From: CBDCYN01 sp965224205
GTDB lineage: Bacteria > Planctomycetota > Phycisphaerae > Phycisphaerales > Phycisphaeraceae
Reading direction: 5' to 3'
Length of the DNA stretch: 64,000 bases
Assembly (NCBI GenBank): GCA_965224205.1
Contig: CBDCYN010000043.1
Coordinates: forward strand, 124,001 to 188,000
Numbering within the stretch: the first letter of the stretch is position 1; every line of letters begins with the position of its first letter. The notes beneath the pieces were generated by a model. It had not been told where the DNA came from, did not search any database, and saw only the letters and a list, made by a program, of their open reading frames with translations. The position numbers and the translations under genes were made by a program. Positions 16,950-25,972 of this stretch are shown here, in pieces.

Positions 16950-18569
16950 ATGACAAACGTGTTTCGGACAAACACCGCGGTCACGCCGCTTCTCGTCGCG
17001 GCCGCGCTGGGACCCGGGGCGGCTCTGCCCGCCCAGACACCGGCCGATCCACCGCCGCTCCTGTCGACCCTGGACGCCATCGAGGTCAAGCGGTTCGGCT
17101 TCGAGGCCAACACCGCGTTCTCCGACGACGAACTGGCCGCGGTGGTGGCCCGTTACCAAGGGCGTGTCGTGACCCTCGAGCAGCTCGATGCGGCCCGCCA
17201 AGCGCTCACGCGGCACTACGTGGTTCACGGGTACATCAATTCCGGAGCCATCCTGGATGACCAGACCGTCACCGACGGGACCGTCACGTTCGGGATCATT
17301 GAAGGCCAGCTCGCGGAGATCTCCCTACGGGGCCACGACTGGCTGCGTGACCACTACATCTTAGACCGCATCCGGGTTAGCGCCCAGCCCCCGCTGAACT
17401 TCAACTCGCTCAAAGACCAGCTGGAGCTGCTGCGCCAGGACCCGAACATCGAGTGGCTCCGCGCCGAGCTGAGGCCCGGTGTCCGCCCGGGTGAGGGGGT
17501 TCTCGATGTCCACATCCAAGAAGCCGACGCGTTTGATCTGGGGGTTGCGTTCAACAATCATCGTTCACCAAGCATCGGGGCCGAGCGGTTCGAGCTGCTC
17601 GCGTCCCACACTAACGTCACCGGCCACGGTGACCGGCTGGCCCTTAACTACGGGATCACCAAGAACGGCGTTGAGGACATCGACTTCGCGGGCGTCGACC
17701 TGGTCGACGTCAGCTACGCCCTGCCGGTGACCGCTTACGACACGACGATCAGTGTCCGGTACGCCCGCAGCGATACCTTGGTGGTCGAGGAGCCGTTCGA
17801 CCAGCTGGATATCCAAAGTGAAACCCGCGAGTTTATCCTGGCACTACGCCAGCCCGTTTACCGCACCCCAACGGCTGAGGTGGCGCTGTGGCTGGCCGGT
17901 GAGCGACGGGAGAACGTGGTCTTCTTGCAGGGCGATCGGGTCGACGTCCTGCCCGGGGCCCGGGACGGTGAGAGCAACGTGACGGTCGTGCGTCTGGGCC
18001 AGGAATTTTCCTACCGCCACCACGACTACGCCCTGGCGGCGGTATCGTCCCTGCGATTCGGGATCGACGCTCTGGACGCGACCACCGGCGGATCGCCCGA
18101 CGCCAACTTCTTCTCGTGGCAAGGGCAGGCTCAGTACATCCATCGGCTGGGCAAGACCCAGAATCAGGTCTTGCTACGGGTGACGACCCAGATCGCCGAC
18201 AACCCGCTGCTGGCCATCGAGCGCATGGCGTTGGGGGGGGTGGACACCGTGCGTGGGTACCGTGAGAACCAGGTGGTCCGTGACAACGGCGTGGCGTTAT
18301 CGTTCGAAGGACGGTTCCCCGTCCTCTTCGACACGTCGGGGCAAGGGATCCTCTCGATCGCCCCGTTCGTTGACTTGGGCTACGGGTGGAACGACGGGTC
18401 GTCGGATTCACTGAACATCGCCAGTGCGGGGGTGGGTGTCTTGTTCCGTTGGGAAGATCGGCTCGACGTGCAAGCGTATTGGGGCTACCCCTTCCGTGAC
18501 TTCGACGACTCGGAAAACGACGTCCAGGACCTGGGCTTACATTTCAGCGTTACGTTATTCCTCTTCTAA
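16950..18569 (+). CDS. ShlB/FhaC/HecB-type two-partner secretion transporter (TpsB)
   Basis: Outer-membrane Omp85-superfamily pore that exports a partner TpsA protein. A signal peptide (LLVAAALGPGAALPAQ) is followed by a POTRA domain (VKRFGFEANTAFSDDELAAVVARYQGRVVTLEQL) and then a second POTRA-like domain (ISLRGHDWLRDHYI). The 16-stranded barrel domain has the VDTVRGYRENQVVRDNGVAL block, the VRGY/F motif that closes the pore. The barrel ends with phenylalanine (VTLFLF), as outer-membrane proteins do. The start is ATG 16950 with AGAGGA upstream, and TTG 16947 is an alternative. Its likely cargo is the convergent gene at 18623. Confidence 0.9.
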   Translation: MTNVFRTNTAVTPLLVAAALGPGAALPAQTPADPPPLLSTLDAIEVKRFGFEANTAFSDDELAAVVARYQGRVVTLEQLDAARQALTRHYVVHGYINSGAILDDQTVTDGTVTFGIIEGQLAEISLRGHDWLRDHYILDRIRVSAQPPLNFNSLKDQLELLRQDPNIEWLRAELRPGVRPGEGVLDVHIQEADAFDLGVAFNNHRSPSIGAERFELLASHTNVTGHGDRLALNYGITKNGVEDIDFAGVDLVDVSYALPVTAYDTTISVRYARSDTLVVEEPFDQLDIQSETREFILALRQPVYRTPTAEVALWLAGERRENVVFLQGDRVDVLPGARDGESNVTVVRLGQEFSYRHHDYALAAVSSLRFGIDALDATTGGSPDANFFSWQGQAQYIHRLGKTQNQVLLRVTTQIADNPLLAIERMALGGVDTVRGYRENQVVRDNGVALSFEGRFPVLFDTSGQGILSIAPFVDLGYGWNDGSSDSLNIASAGVGVLFRWEDRLDVQAYWGYPFRDFDDSENDVQDLGLHFSVTLFLF

Positions 18570-18622
18570 CGCGTTTGCGACAAGCGCCGCGTATCAACAC
18601 ACCGCGTCGGCGATACTCTCGG

Positions 18623-21600
18623 TCAACGGTCCAGCACGGGCGGGTCGACGTGGGGGTTAGACGGTTCGGTGTAGGGCGATAGATCCACACTGGGCAAGAA
18701 GCCGCGAGGGTCGATCGGGACGCCGCCCCGACCCCACACCGTCAACGAGCTTGCGTTGGCTTTAAACTGGACCGCGCAGTGCGGCTGGAGCTCGACACCA
18801 GCGCCGAGCAACAGGACCGGCCCGGGCCCGAGGCTCCCAGCGAGATCAAGTTCCGGGGGCAAGGCAGCGGTCGTGGTAAGGATCTGGGTATTCGATGTCA
18901 GGAAAATCGCGTCCGGGTCGATGGTGACGAAAACGGGCGTGCCTCCGGCGCGTCCGTCAATCACGCTGTCTTGAAGGATCACGAACTGCGGGTCGATGGA
19001 GATCTTCGCCCCCTCGTTCCCGGCGCGCCCGGTGATCGTCGAACGGACCACCCGCACCTGGTGCGACGCGGTGAGCTTGATGTCGGCGCCGTCGATCCCA
19101 GCCGCGGCGCTGATGACCCCGTCGGATATCTCGATGCTGTGTGCGATCGGGTCGCCCGAGCCAAGCTCCGAGCCGATCGTGATAACCCCGGCGTTGGCGT
19201 TTTCCGCCGCTGTTGTTACCGAACCGCCACCCCTGAGGGTGAAGCGGTCGAAATCTTGGATCACGATGTTGCCGGCTGGGCCCGCGATGCCCGATAGCAA
19301 GCTGGCCGCGGAGACCGAAGCGCCACTGTCGATCATCACCCTCTGGGCCGAAACGAAGATCTCTCCGCCCGCCCCCGGAGTGGACGTGCCGCTGAAGATC
19401 AAGCCTTCGTTGGTCAGCTCGAGGAACTCGGTGTTGACAAAGATGTTGCCGGCGTTGCCGGTCGCGTCGTCTTGGATGAGCGTCCCGGTGGACCGCGTCC
19501 GGATCGAGGCCTTCGACGACTGCGTGCCATCAGTCAGCGGCTCATTGGCGAGGGCTTGCCGCAATGCCGGGTCGAAGCCTGAAACAAACAGGTGCGGGGT
19601 ATTGATCGTGATGGTCCCGCCTTGACCACGCCCCAGCGTATCGGCCCCGACGCTCGCTCCGTCGACGATCTGGACCGACTCTTGAGCGGTGATCGTAATG
19701 CTGCCCGCGCTCGTTTCTGCGGTCGCCCCGTCCTGCGCCTTACTGGCAATCCCCGATTGACCCGGATCGGCAAGATCGACAAACTGCCCGACGCCGCTGA
19801 GGACCACACGGGTCGCGTCGACCACAATATCCCCCGCGTCGCCTGTGCCTTCTGTGTTGACAGCGATCAAAGACCCGTCGCGAACAATCAAGTCCTCAAC
19901 GTCAATGGTGATGGACCCGTTAGGAGACATAGCCTCGTCATCACTGGGGCCAAAGACGTTGGACGCGATCTGCGATCGTTGCGTTAGCTCTAGACGGTCG
20001 GCGGTGATGGAGATATTGCCGCTTTGGCCTCCTTGTGGACTCGACGACGAGATGAGGTTGGTGGAAAATTCGTCAGCCCCCCGGCCGGTCATCACGATCT
20101 GACCGGCGGTAATGGTTAGATCCCCCGCGCTTCCCCCTTGGCTGCCGAACGCGTTGGTGGTGATCAGCGCACCGTCGCTCATGAGCAAGGATCCGACGTC
20201 GAGCGTGACGTTCCCCGCGTCCCCGGTGCCTGTGGTTTCACTCGTGATCCCGGTCCCCTCACCGCTTAAGGCGAGCGTGTTCACGACGGTTAGGTCAATG
20301 GTTCCTCCGGATCCGCTACCGTCCGTTGGAGCGAGGATCTGGGCGCCCGCGGTTAATGTAGCGTCATCCGATTGGATCATGATGGCCCCCCCTTCACCGG
20401 CGCCGGACGGGATGGACCGGATCCCCCCACCGGTCATCTCCAGGCGACCGGTATTGAGGTTAATCACCCCTGCGTTGCCACCGCCCAGTGCGAGCGTGAA
20501 GATCCCCGCGACGCTGCCGCCGGTATGCGAGATGACGATGTCATCCGACTCAATCACCACCTGGCCCGCGTTCCCGGGGCCGAAGGTGGTCGAATCGATC
20601 CGCCCCTGGTCGGAGATATCTAGGGTCGACGTGGTGATCGCCACCGTCCCGGCGTTGCCGGCCCCGTCCGGGTTGGTTAGGCTTGACAAGAAGCTGCCGC
20701 TCGACACGGTCACGTCTTGAGCGACGATCTCGATATTCCCCGCATGTCCCGTGCCGCCCCCGCCTACATTGCTAATCAAGAACGCGCCCTGCACCTGGAT
20801 CTGATCGGCGGAGATCCGCACGTCGCCCGCGTCCCCGGACCCGGTGACACTAAACGTCCCCATCTGAGACCCGCTTAGCACCTCCACCGTGCCCGCATCT
20901 ACCGTGACGTCTCCCCCGGCCCCTGCGGCGTTGGTCTGAGAAAACAAGGCCGATGCCTCACTAACCCGCAGGCTCTCGGCGGTGATCTGGATGTCCGCGG
21001 CATCGCCGTCACCAAAGGTGATGGTCCCGACCTGGGCCTGGCGGACCGACATCGGCCCGGTGACGCTGATATCGATCGCCGCGGCGAGGGGGTCTGCGGC
21101 TGCCGTGGTGTCTGCTGAAACCACGGCGCCTGCCTCGATCGTCAACGACCCGCCACGGACCACCACCGCGCCGGGAGGATCGCCTGAGACATTGATGGTT
21201 GAGCCCTGCGAGACCGTCACATCGCCCAACGAATCAAACGTGCCCGGGTCTAGCGCGACGGCCTGATCGGCATCGTACGTGACCGTACCCGGGGACGCGA
21301 CGCTGGCGATCTGCACCCGGCCCGATGGCGCCGCGATCGACGCCTGATCCACCGAGACGTCGCCGCTGATGACGGTCGTCGACGAACCCGTGGGCCGGTT
21401 GATCGTTGAACCCTGGATCGACAGCGTCCCGGGGTTGGTGGTGAGAAACCCGAACGCCGCAGGCGCCGCGGCGGTCAGGACGCTGTCGGCGGGGTTGACC
21501 GTGGCCGTGAACCGCCCGCCGTCAGCGAGGTCGATCGCGTCGGCGGTCGTGGCCACGAACGCCCCGGGCATATCCAAGGACGCGCTGGGCCCAAACATCA

Positions 21601-22018
21601 CCCCTGCTGGATTGGTGAGGTAAAAATCCGCGTTGGGCATCCCCGAGGTGCGTAACACCCCGTCGATGTTCGTCGCGGTTCCGCCGGTGACCCGCGTAAA
21701 CACGTTGGCAATGGTAGACGGCCCCGTGAAGGTGGCGGACTCGCCGCTGTTGACGTTGAACTGGCTAAAACTATGGAACAGGTTGTTGCCCACGGTGCTG
21801 CCCAGATCGGCTGTGATCGTGTACGCTGGGCCCGTCAAGGGACCCGCGGGGGCCGCACCCACCGAACCGTCCGTGACGATCTGGGACCAACCGCCCTGTG
21901 CGCTGATCCCCAGGAAAACGCCCGCCAAGAACACCAGCCGGGCGAATCGCGGCGCGGCGGCTGCGTTGGGGTGCTCCAAGAGCTTTGAGAAACGATAGAC
22001 GCCTGTACAACTGATCAA
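18623..22018 (-). CDS. TpsA-type exoprotein with filamentous haemagglutinin N-terminal domain
   Basis: Large (1131 residues) secreted beta-helix protein. After a signal peptide comes the TPS recognition domain (about residues 45-165) with GNNLFHSFSQFNVNSGESATF and the diagnostic NPAGVMFGPSASLDMPGAFV. The rest is a repetitive parallel beta-helix (VTVDAGTVEVLSGSQM and similar, rich in G, D, V, T), ending at HVDPPVLDR without an anchor. It is the probable substrate of the TpsB at 16950. The start is TTG at 22018, with a perfect GGAGGT six bases upstream. The nearby ATG is in another frame and stops after two codons. Location is cell surface or extracellular, and adhesion is inferred. Confidence 0.88.
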   Translation of the reverse strand: MISCTGVYRFSKLLEHPNAAAAPRFARLVFLAGVFLGISAQGGWSQIVTDGSVGAAPAGPLTGPAYTITADLGSTVGNNLFHSFSQFNVNSGESATFTGPSTIANVFTRVTGGTATNIDGVLRTSGMPNADFYLTNPAGVMFGPSASLDMPGAFVATTADAIDLADGGRFTATVNPADSVLTAAAPAAFGFLTTNPGTLSIQGSTINRPTGSSTTVISGDVSVDQASIAAPSGRVQIASVASPGTVTYDADQAVALDPGTFDSLGDVTVSQGSTINVSGDPPGAVVVRGGSLTIEAGAVVSADTTAAADPLAAAIDISVTGPMSVRQAQVGTITFGDGDAADIQITAESLRVSEASALFSQTNAAGAGGDVTVDAGTVEVLSGSQMGTFSVTGSGDAGDVRISADQIQVQGAFLISNVGGGGTGHAGNIEIVAQDVTVSSGSFLSSLTNPDGAGNAGTVAITTSTLDISDQGRIDSTTFGPGNAGQVVIESDDIVISHTGGSVAGIFTLALGGGNAGVINLNTGRLEMTGGGIRSIPSGAGEGGAIMIQSDDATLTAGAQILAPTDGSGSGGTIDLTVVNTLALSGEGTGITSETTGTGDAGNVTLDVGSLLMSDGALITTNAFGSQGGSAGDLTITAGQIVMTGRGADEFSTNLISSSSPQGGQSGNISITADRLELTQRSQIASNVFGPSDDEAMSPNGSITIDVEDLIVRDGSLIAVNTEGTGDAGDIVVDATRVVLSGVGQFVDLADPGQSGIASKAQDGATAETSAGSITITAQESVQIVDGASVGADTLGRGQGGTITINTPHLFVSGFDPALRQALANEPLTDGTQSSKASIRTRSTGTLIQDDATGNAGNIFVNTEFLELTNEGLIFSGTSTPGAGGEIFVSAQRVMIDSGASVSAASLLSGIAGPAGNIVIQDFDRFTLRGGGSVTTAAENANAGVITIGSELGSGDPIAHSIEISDGVISAAAGIDGADIKLTASHQVRVVRSTITGRAGNEGAKISIDPQFVILQDSVIDGRAGGTPVFVTIDPDAIFLTSNTQILTTTAALPPELDLAGSLGPGPVLLLGAGVELQPHCAVQFKANASSLTVWGRGGVPIDPRGFLPSVDLSPYTEPSNPHVDPPVLDR

Positions 22019-22278
22019 AACATGACCTCCGTCTGTCTGGCCACGTCGCTGATGCCCCGTCTGCGCACGAGTGGCACCGGCTCAGTGGCGTTTCGTTCTA
22101 GGCGGTCGTGGTGCGGGTTTGATGGATGATAAACCTGTCGTGGCCTTTTGACCACCGATTGAGGAGGTTTCATAGGGGGTGGTACGGGGTGAACTCATTT
22201 CAATTCCCAAATCCCTCACAGCGGCTTTGGATCGAGTTGTCTATTCGTCGAGTCTGCGCCGAGGAAAGTGTAGCTGTT

Positions 22279-22386
22279 TATACCCATCCCGGATGAAATT
22301 GTGGCATCATTCGCGTATGCGGCAGGGAAATTCTCGGTGTCCTGCGCGTGCCCGACGCGGTACTTGGATACGCGATGCATATATCT
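22279..22386 (-). repeat. Family A interspersed repeat, copy A3
   Basis: Reverse orientation to A1. It begins TATACCCATCCCGGATGAAA, passes through ATTCTCGGTGTCC and CCGACGCGGTA, and ends GGATACGCGATGCATATATC. It gives the clearest view of the inverted ends (TATACCCATC against GATGCATATA). Confidence 0.68.
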
Positions 22387-22486
22387 GCCGCTGTGACAGG
22401 CGAAATACAGCCTTCAAACCTCAGATGATCCGGCCCTGGAGCGTATCCCGATTTCATGTACAACATAAGGAGGTCTGGTTAATCGG

Positions 22487-22525
22487 AAGAAACCGTGGCC
22501 TCACGGTCGCGGCTGGCCGGGGAAC
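22487..22525 (+). repeat. Family B solo arm
   Basis: AAGAAACCGTGGCCTCACGG then TCGCGGCTGGCCGGGGAAC matches the right arm at 7862-7890, and the likeness continues about 10 bases beyond that arm. Confidence 0.55.
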
Positions 22526-22640
22526 ATCATACGCCATTTCGGGAAACGCTCTGGATCACGCACACGTTGTCACGGGCACCGCTCGATGCGATCGAGAAGA
22601 CGTTTCAGCGCACTTGACCGAGAGTCACTGGGAGGCTAAT

Positions 22641-22660
22641 ATTTAACCAAATGGTTAAAT
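22641..22660. promoter_or_regulatory. Palindromic operator over the arsR start codon
   Basis: Perfect 8-base arms ATTTAACC (22641-22648) and GGTTAAAT (22653-22660) around AAAT. The first ATG of arsR (22651-22653) is inside it, so a bound repressor would block initiation. Self-repression by the ArsR product is inferred. Confidence 0.7.
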
Positions 22661-23010
22661 TAAATGACGAGGCCATGGATCGAACATTCGCCGCGTTGGC
22701 TGACCCGACACGGCGGGCGATCTTATCGCGGTTGGCTGAGGGTGAAGCGACGGTCGGGGAGCTGGCTAAGCCGTTTGATGTATCCCTGCCAGCGGTCAGT
22801 AAGCACCTGCGGGTGTTGGAGCGGGCCGGGTTGCTTGAGCAGCAGCGGAGCGGGCGGGTGCGGCGGTGCCGGCTGGTCGCCACGCCGCTGGCCCCGGCGG
22901 CGCAGTGGGTTAACCGATACCGCCGTTTCTGGGAGGCTCAGCTCGACTCGCTGGCAGAATATCTAGAGAAACAAGTGATCCAATCCCACCCCAAGGAGAG
23001 CCCGACATGA
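22651..23010 (+). CDS. ArsR/SmtB-family transcriptional regulator
   Basis: Small winged-helix repressor (119 residues): FAALADPTRRAILSRLAEGE, then VGELAKPFDVSLPAVSKHLRVLERAGLL (recognition helix LPAVSKHL), and the wing QQRSGRVRRCRLV. No metal-binding cysteine motif (ELCVC) is present. It belongs to the ArsR group linked to SRPBCC (AHSA1) genes, as here. An alternative ATG at 22675 would remove the first eight residues. It overlaps the next gene by four bases and is the first gene of a 22651-23980 operon, probably self-regulated through the 22641-22660 palindrome. Confidence 0.88.
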   Translation: MVKLNDEAMDRTFAALADPTRRAILSRLAEGEATVGELAKPFDVSLPAVSKHLRVLERAGLLEQQRSGRVRRCRLVATPLAPAAQWVNRYRRFWEAQLDSLAEYLEKQVIQSHPKESPT

Positions 23011-23522
23011 CCCCACCGAGGCGATCATTGGATCTACCCGACCTCGACGCCACCCTCACCGATGCCCAAGCCCTCCATGACCACGGGTATACCCAAGCCG
23101 GGCAGTGGGACCTAACCCAGGTCTGCAAACACCTGACCCACGCGCTGATCGGGGCGGTCGACGGCTATGACTTCAACCCGCCGTTTCTGCTTCGGTTGAT
23201 GGTCAAGGTGATCGGGATGAAAAAGAGAATGTTCCGCACCCGCCGCATCAGGGCGGGGCTGCCCGCGCCGGCCAGCGCCGTTTATGAACCCGTGCACGGG
23301 GATCGAGACAAAGAAGCACAGGCGGTCGCCGAGATGGCCGCCGCGATCGAAAAGTTTAAGCGAGCCCGGGGCCGGTACGTCAAGCACCCCGGGTTCGGGG
23401 TCCTTGGCGATGACGAGTGGGCCGAATTTCAGACGATCCACGGGATGCATCACCTTTCGTTTCTAATCCCTAACCAAACCACGGCGACCCCCCGGCCGGC
23501 CGTGGAGGAGGCTGTAGCATGA
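23007..23522 (+). CDS. DUF1569 (DinB-like) protein
   Basis: Helical protein of 171 residues with the DinB-like pattern: QWDLTQVCKHLTHALIGAVDGYD near the N-terminus and FQTIHGMHHLSFLIP at the end, where the conserved histidines (CKH, IHGMHH) could form a metal site. DUF1569 has no assigned reaction. It overlaps arsR and the SRPBCC gene by four bases at each end (ATGA type), so the three are translated as one unit. Confidence 0.82.
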   Translation: MTPPRRSLDLPDLDATLTDAQALHDHGYTQAGQWDLTQVCKHLTHALIGAVDGYDFNPPFLLRLMVKVIGMKKRMFRTRRIRAGLPAPASAVYEPVHGDRDKEAQAVAEMAAAIEKFKRARGRYVKHPGFGVLGDDEWAEFQTIHGMHHLSFLIPNQTTATPRPAVEEAVA

Positions 23523-23980
23523 CCGATCAACCCCCGACCTACATCCGACTCACTAAGCTCATCAAAGCCCCTCGGCAGGCGGTCTACGACGCGTGGCTCG
23601 ACCCCGAATCCCGCCGCCAGTGGTGGTGCGCCGCGCCCGAGTATGGTTGCAACGTGTGCGAAATCGACCCGACGCAGGGCGGACGGTACCGGGTCAACAT
23701 GGAAAAAGATGGAGAGGAATACGTCACCGTCGGCGAATTCACCGAGCTCGACCCGCCGCGGAAGCTGGCGTTTACCTGGACGTGGGAGAAGCCGTCCGAC
23801 GGGGTGCGCGACACGATCGTGACGATCGAGCTCTACGACGCCGTGGCTGAAGACGGCCAGCCGGCCACCGAGCTGGTGCTTACCCACGACCGGCTGCCGC
23901 ACGCCAAGAGCCGCGAGCTGCACACCGGCGGCTGGGCGGGGTGCCTCGAGTCATTGGCTAAGCACTTTGACCCGGCTTGA
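23519..23980 (+). CDS. SRPBCC (AHSA1-like) protein
   Basis: START-like beta-grasp protein of 153 residues: IRLTKLIKAPRQAVYDAWLDPESRRQWW at the N-terminus, FTELDPPRKLAFTWTWEK in the middle, and the closing helix GGWAGCLESLAKHFDPA. This is the AHSA1 branch, common beside ArsR regulators. Ligand binding in the hydrophobic cavity is expected, but the ligand is unknown. It is the third gene of the ArsR operon. Confidence 0.87.
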   Translation: MTDQPPTYIRLTKLIKAPRQAVYDAWLDPESRRQWWCAAPEYGCNVCEIDPTQGGRYRVNMEKDGEEYVTVGEFTELDPPRKLAFTWTWEKPSDGVRDTIVTIELYDAVAEDGQPATELVLTHDRLPHAKSRELHTGGWAGCLESLAKHFDPA

Positions 23981-24155
23981 CAGGCTAACTGAGGCGGTTT
24001 TTCAGAGAGAAATGGAATGACCCTATCAGGCGCTCCGCGACACTGCGCTGCTTGCTGGATTATGATGGCGGCAATGTCTTACCGCTCGGATGAGGGTGCG
24101 ACGCAAGAATATTGATCCCGTGCTGTATTCAACGAACCGATAAGGAGAACGATCG

Positions 24156-24527
24156 ATGTCTACGATGGAAGTTGGCAAGAAGCTGGCGGCGCTGTGCCGC
24201 GAAGGCAAGAACCTTGAAGCCCTTGAGACGCTGTACAGCAAGGATATCGTCAGCGTCGAAGCGGCCGCGATGCCGGGGATGGAGAAGACCCAGAAAGGGA
24301 TCGAGGCGATCAAGAGCAAGAACCAGTGGTGGTATGATAACCACGAGGTCCACGGCGGAGAGGTCTACGGGCCGTACCCGAAAGACGATCAGTTCGCGGT
24401 CGTTTTTAAGTTCGACGTCACGGCTAAACACTCCGGGCAGCGGATGACGATGGAGGAAATGGGCCTGTACACCGTCCAGGACGGGAAGATCGTCAAGGAA
24501 GAATTCTTCTACTCGATGGAAGGCTGA
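24156..24527 (+). CDS. SnoaL/NTF2-like protein
   Basis: Protein of 123 residues with the cone-shaped NTF2-like fold pattern: an N-terminal helix, EALETLYSKDIVSVEAAAMPG, GIEAIKSKNQWWYDNHEVHG, then strands FAVVFKFDVTAKHSG and MEEMGLYTVQDGKIVKEEFFY. A good AAGGAG precedes the ATG. Family members are small enzymes or ligand binders, and the exact role is unknown. It is 175 bases after the SRPBCC gene, so it may or may not belong to the ArsR operon. Confidence 0.82.
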   Translation: MSTMEVGKKLAALCREGKNLEALETLYSKDIVSVEAAAMPGMEKTQKGIEAIKSKNQWWYDNHEVHGGEVYGPYPKDDQFAVVFKFDVTAKHSGQRMTMEEMGLYTVQDGKIVKEEFFYSMEG

Positions 24528-24537
24528 TGACGCTCGA

Positions 24538-25515
24538 TTGAACGCTGACCCTGATATGCCTTACCGACCGGCGCGAGACCCGCGGTTTAAACACCAGCCG
24601 CTTGAAGACCGACACAGCGAGGCCAGGCTCCGCCGACGTCGGGCGGCGCGGCGTGGGATCGCGGTCTTGCCGGCGATGTTCACGCTGGGGAATCTTCTGT
24701 GCGGATTCGGCTCGGTCTTTTTTGCCAGCCGTGACCCTCAGGCAGACGTGCCCCTGGGGTGGACGCCATTGACCTTCTCGGCGGTACTGATCTTCCTGGG
24801 CATGGTGCTCGACGCCCTCGATGGCCGTATCGCGAGGTTAACCAAGAACACCAGCAGCCTCGGTGAGCAGCTCGATTCCATGGCCGATATGGTCACGTTC
24901 GGGGTGGCCCCGGCGTTCTTGGCGGTGCAGCTGATCGGGGTGCAGACCCCGTTCATCTCGATGCAGGGCGACCGGCTTTTCGACCGGATCGTGGTGATCA
25001 TTGCGTGCATTTACGTTGCCTGCGCGGCGCTGCGCCTGGCGAGGTTCAACATTGAGCTAAAAAAACCGCAGGAATCAGATCACCGCAGTTTCTTGGGGTT
25101 ACCCACCCCGGGCGCGGCGGGGACGGTGGCCAGCCTGGTGCTCTTGCATCAGCACGTGCAGATCGACCGGCCCGGCGACCCGATGCACTGGACCGTGCGG
25201 CTGGCGGCGATCGCGATGGTGGCGATCATGCTCCTGGCGGCGTTCGCGATGGTCAGCCGGCTGCGGTACGTGCACGTGGCCAATCGGTATGTGCAGGGTC
25301 ACGCCCGGTTCGGGACGCTGGCCAAGATCGTCGTGCTGGGGCTATTGTTTTTCATCCACCCTCAAGGTGTCCTGGCGACCGGGTTCGGGCTGTACGCCCT
25401 TTCAGCGCCCACAACCTGGGCGATGCGGAGGCTGCGCCAGGGGCGGGCCAAGCCTCAACCCGAGGTTCGTCAAGACCGGCAGGCGTCGGGCGCCCCGCCG
25501 GGTGCCCCGTCTTGA
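24538..25515 (+). CDS. pssA: CDP-diacylglycerol--serine O-phosphatidyltransferase
   Basis: Membrane enzyme that makes phosphatidylserine, the precursor of phosphatidylethanolamine. The CDP-alcohol phosphotransferase signature D-x2-DG-x2-AR-x8-G-x3-D-x3-D is complete: DALDGRIARLTKNTSSLGEQ and then LDSMADMV. The family's first helix (PAMFTLGNLLCGFGSVFFA) precedes it, and several membrane helices follow. The start may be TTG 24538 or ATG 24556; neither has a strong ribosome binding site. It starts 10 bases after the NTF2-like gene, so the two could be co-transcribed. Confidence 0.9.
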   Translation: MNADPDMPYRPARDPRFKHQPLEDRHSEARLRRRRAARRGIAVLPAMFTLGNLLCGFGSVFFASRDPQADVPLGWTPLTFSAVLIFLGMVLDALDGRIARLTKNTSSLGEQLDSMADMVTFGVAPAFLAVQLIGVQTPFISMQGDRLFDRIVVIIACIYVACAALRLARFNIELKKPQESDHRSFLGLPTPGAAGTVASLVLLHQHVQIDRPGDPMHWTVRLAAIAMVAIMLLAAFAMVSRLRYVHVANRYVQGHARFGTLAKIVVLGLLFFIHPQGVLATGFGLYALSAPTTWAMRRLRQGRAKPQPEVRQDRQASGAPPGAPS

Positions 25516-25584
25516 AAAGCGATGGAGACCGTGTGCGTCGGTTAATACGCTGATACGCGGGTATGAGTGGTGAGGGGGGATAGA

Positions 25585-25947
25585 CTACTCTTCGTCGAAC
25601 TTCCGGTCTACCAGTTCTTTGAGCGCCTCAATCGCGGCTTGAGCGTCGGGCCCCTGGCGCGCGGATCCGCAGCTGCGTGCCTTGACCGGCAGCGAGCATC
25701 ATGACCTGCATGATGCTCTTGCCGTCGACCTCGTGGGTGTCTTTGAAGACGCGGATTTCACTCATAAACATGTTGGCGACATCGACGAACGACATCGCTG
25801 GGCGGGCGTGGAGGCCCAGCTGGTTCTGGATCTGAATGTGCGCTTCGATCGAGTCGGGCCGGGGCGCCGCGGGGTTGGGGCAGCCCGGTGGCCCGATCGT
25901 TGTCGGGGGTTGGGGGTCGTTTCGAGACGGTCAAGGGGTTGACTCAC
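25585..25947 (-). pseudogene. ptsH: HPr phosphocarrier protein, broken by two frame shifts
   Basis: Translation by eye recovers a clear HPr: IQNQLGLHARPAMSFVDVAN with the phospho-His (GLHARPA), then VDGKSIMQVMMLAA, and in another frame GPDAQAAIEALKELVDRKF ending DEE-stop. The join needs removal of one base near 25648-25658. The HPr frame also lacks a start: the only upstream start, GTG 25947, reads MSQPLDRLETTPNPR in a different frame and must lose or gain one base in a C/G run near 25885-25915. The two shifts compensate. It lies 25 bases after the EIIA gene. Either assembly indels or a true pseudogene. Confidence 0.75.
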
Positions 25948-25972
25948 CGTGTTACAAGCTAAGGGTCGGTTC

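Larger units (their letters stand above)
22019..22640. other. Intergenic region between tpsA and arsR with two repeats
   Basis: About 620 bases with no supported gene. It contains family A copy A3 (22279-22386) and a family B solo arm (22487-22525). A 155-codon open frame here runs through the repeats and has no family likeness. Confidence 0.6.

Noticed and set aside
22179..22646. 155-codon open frame between tpsA and arsR
   Set aside because: It runs through repeat A3 and a family B arm, has no family likeness and no ribosome binding site.
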